The position numbers and the translations under genes are program-made. A model generated the notes under the pieces. That model was given only the letters and a program-made list of their open reading frames with translations, was not told the origin of the DNA and did not search any database. A stretch of 14,592 nt of DNA from UBA12068 sp038318455 (GTDB taxonomy: Bacteria > Patescibacteriota > Minisyncoccia > Moranbacterales > GWC2-37-73), in NCBI GenBank assembly GCA_038318455.1, contig JBBQCF010000024.1, positions 1-14,592 on the forward strand, given 5' to 3'. Below, in pieces: positions 13,853 through 14,592 of the stretch; the first letter of the stretch is position 1; every line of letters starts with the position of its first letter.

Positions 13853-13881
13853 TTGACAAATATTAAGCATATTGCTACAGT
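13853..13881 (+). promoter_or_regulatory. sigma70-type promoter of aspS
   Basis: TTGACA (13853-13858), exactly 17 bases, then TACAGT (13876-13881; 4/6). Transcription would start near 13888, giving a leader of about 108 nt. Confidence 0.6.
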
Positions 13882-13942
13882 TTATCATTACCTGAGGTAT
13901 AAATAGTACCGTAGCACATTAACAAATTAGCAGTAATTCTAA

Positions 13943-13959
13943 TCGATATTTAATATCGA
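13943..13959. repeat. leader inverted repeat upstream of aspS
   Basis: TCGATAT and ATATCGA flank a 3-base spacer (TTA), a perfect 7-bp repeat in the predicted aspS leader, 36 bases before the ATG. It may be a regulator site or an RNA hairpin; it has no T tail, so it is not a terminator. Confidence 0.35.
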
Positions 13960-13995
13960 CAACAACACACCACATAAAAGAAAGGAGAAACAGAC

Positions 13996-14592
13996 ATGAA
14001 GACTATCACAAGAAATCCACAGCTACTGCTTAACCCGCAAACACTCAAAGAAATTCCGGGTCAAGCGGTGCAAATCGGAGGAGCCGTCCATCGGGTAAGG
14101 AAAATGGGCGGACTCCAGTTCGTTCTCATCAACATGGGACGCCACATCGTCCAATGCGTGATTGAGAACCAGCGTCAAATTGACACACAAAGTTACGCTG
14201 AGGGAAGTTTTGTCGAAGTCAACGGGATTGTGCATCTCGAAGAAAAAGCTCCGTATGGAGCAGAAATCTCCGTTAATCACATCCGGTCGCTTTCAACCCC
14301 GTCAGCCAAGCCCCCTTTTAGTATTAACAAGAAAGAGCTTGGCATAACCTTGGGAATGAATCTTGATTTCAGACCCATCAGCCTTCGCCATCCGAAACAG
14401 CAGGCAATTTTCCGTATCCAAACAACGATCGCTGGTCTGTTTCGTGAAGCTCTCAGAAATGCCGGTTTCACTGAAATCTTCAGTCCCAAATTAGTTTTTG
14501 CTGGGGCTGAGGGTGGTTCAAATGTTTTCAAAGTTCAATACTTTGACCGCACAGTCTTTCTCGCACAAAGTCCTCAGTTTTACAAACAGATG
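13996..14592 (+). CDS. aspS: aspartyl-tRNA synthetase, archaeal type (5' part, partial)
   Basis: 199 codons, open to the right edge. The N-terminal OB-fold anticodon-binding domain spans about residues 20-100 (GQAVQIGGAVHRVRKMGGLQ; FVLINMGRHIV). The class II catalytic core follows: motif 1 region FREALRNAGFTEIFSPKLV, then AGAEGGSNVFKVQYF and FLAQSPQFYKQM. The EGGSNVF and AQSPQFYKQM blocks and short N-terminus match the archaeal/eukaryotic-type AspRS, often non-discriminating (charging tRNA-Asp and tRNA-Asn), not the longer bacterial AspRS. Whether it is non-discriminating, or a second copy, cannot be judged here. The start has AAAGGAG about eight bases upstream and a promoter at 13853-13881. 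Motifs 2 and 3 lie beyond the window. Confidence 0.9.
   Translation, partial: MKTITRNPQLLLNPQTLKEIPGQAVQIGGAVHRVRKMGGLQFVLINMGRHIVQCVIENQRQIDTQSYAEGSFVEVNGIVHLEEKAPYGAEISVNHIRSLSTPSAKPPFSINKKELGITLGMNLDFRPISLRHPKQQAIFRIQTTIAGLFREALRNAGFTEIFSPKLVFAGAEGGSNVFKVQYFDRTVFLAQSPQFYKQM

Larger units (their letters stand above)
13567..13995. other. AT-rich divergent intergenic control region
   Basis: 429 bases between the minus-strand maturase operon and plus-strand aspS. It holds one promoter candidate for each direction and a small inverted repeat in the aspS leader. I see no convincing gene: a 65-codon plus-strand frame from a GTG at 13709 lacks a ribosome site and overlaps the aspS promoter. I see no tRNA or T-box-like sequence in the leader. 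Confidence 0.5.

Noticed and set aside
13709..13906. 65-codon plus-strand ORF with hydrophobic start
   Set aside because: GTG start, no ribosome site, very AT-rich, and it overlaps the aspS promoter; most likely a chance frame.
1..14592. CRISPR arrays, rRNA genes and complete insertion sequences
   Set aside because: No regularly spaced repeats, no rRNA-like sequence and no intact transposase with terminal inverted repeats were seen.

Overview
This is a low-GC bacterial stretch. Nearly all genes lie on the minus strand, in tight operons with Shine-Dalgarno sites and intrinsic terminators. The last gene runs on the plus strand and leaves the window; it encodes an archaeal-type aspartyl-tRNA synthetase. 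Full-length genes carry no in-frame stops, so the standard code fits. Compact genes, several starts without ribosome sites and the archaeal-type AspRS are compatible with a Candidate Phyla Radiation (Patescibacteria)-like bacterium. That placement is inference; nothing here proves it.

Layout, left to right. (1) 1-630: start of an unknown gene, a 79-residue hypothetical gene, a bidirectional terminator and a decayed duplicate of the helicase 3' end. (2) 629-2476: a HelD/UvrD-type superfamily 1 helicase in its own unit. (3) 2573-8752: a six-gene minus-strand cluster. In transcription order it holds a thymidylate kinase-like P-loop kinase, a TrzA/MtaD-type amidohydrolase, a B12-domain radical SAM enzyme, a SPASM radical SAM enzyme, a NUDIX hydrolase and a short YegD-like Hsp70. 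It starts at a good promoter (8794-8822) and ends at a terminator (2522-2553). Two radical SAM enzymes beside a likely nucleoside deaminase, a nucleotide kinase and a NUDIX hydrolase suggest an uncharacterised pathway acting on a nucleotide or small metabolite. (4) 8753-9270: no intact gene. This stretch has a GC-richer, strongly foldable segment, two terminators including a perfect 50-nt palindrome, and a possible plus-strand gene remnant. (5) 9271-10023: an S51 (peptidase E-like) serine peptidase. (6) 10142-12112: ORF pieces that tile about 2 kb in shifting frames with two homopolymer breakpoints, best read as one broken gene, plus a 43-codon ORF with a good ribosome site. (7) 12191-13566: a SPASM radical SAM peptide-maturase-like gene, then 23 nt later a 24-residue ORF with a strong ribosome site and its own terminator. 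This looks like a minimal RiPP (ribosomally made, modified peptide) operon and is the most interesting item. (8) 13567-13995: AT-rich divergent control region. (9) 13996-end: 5' part of aspS.
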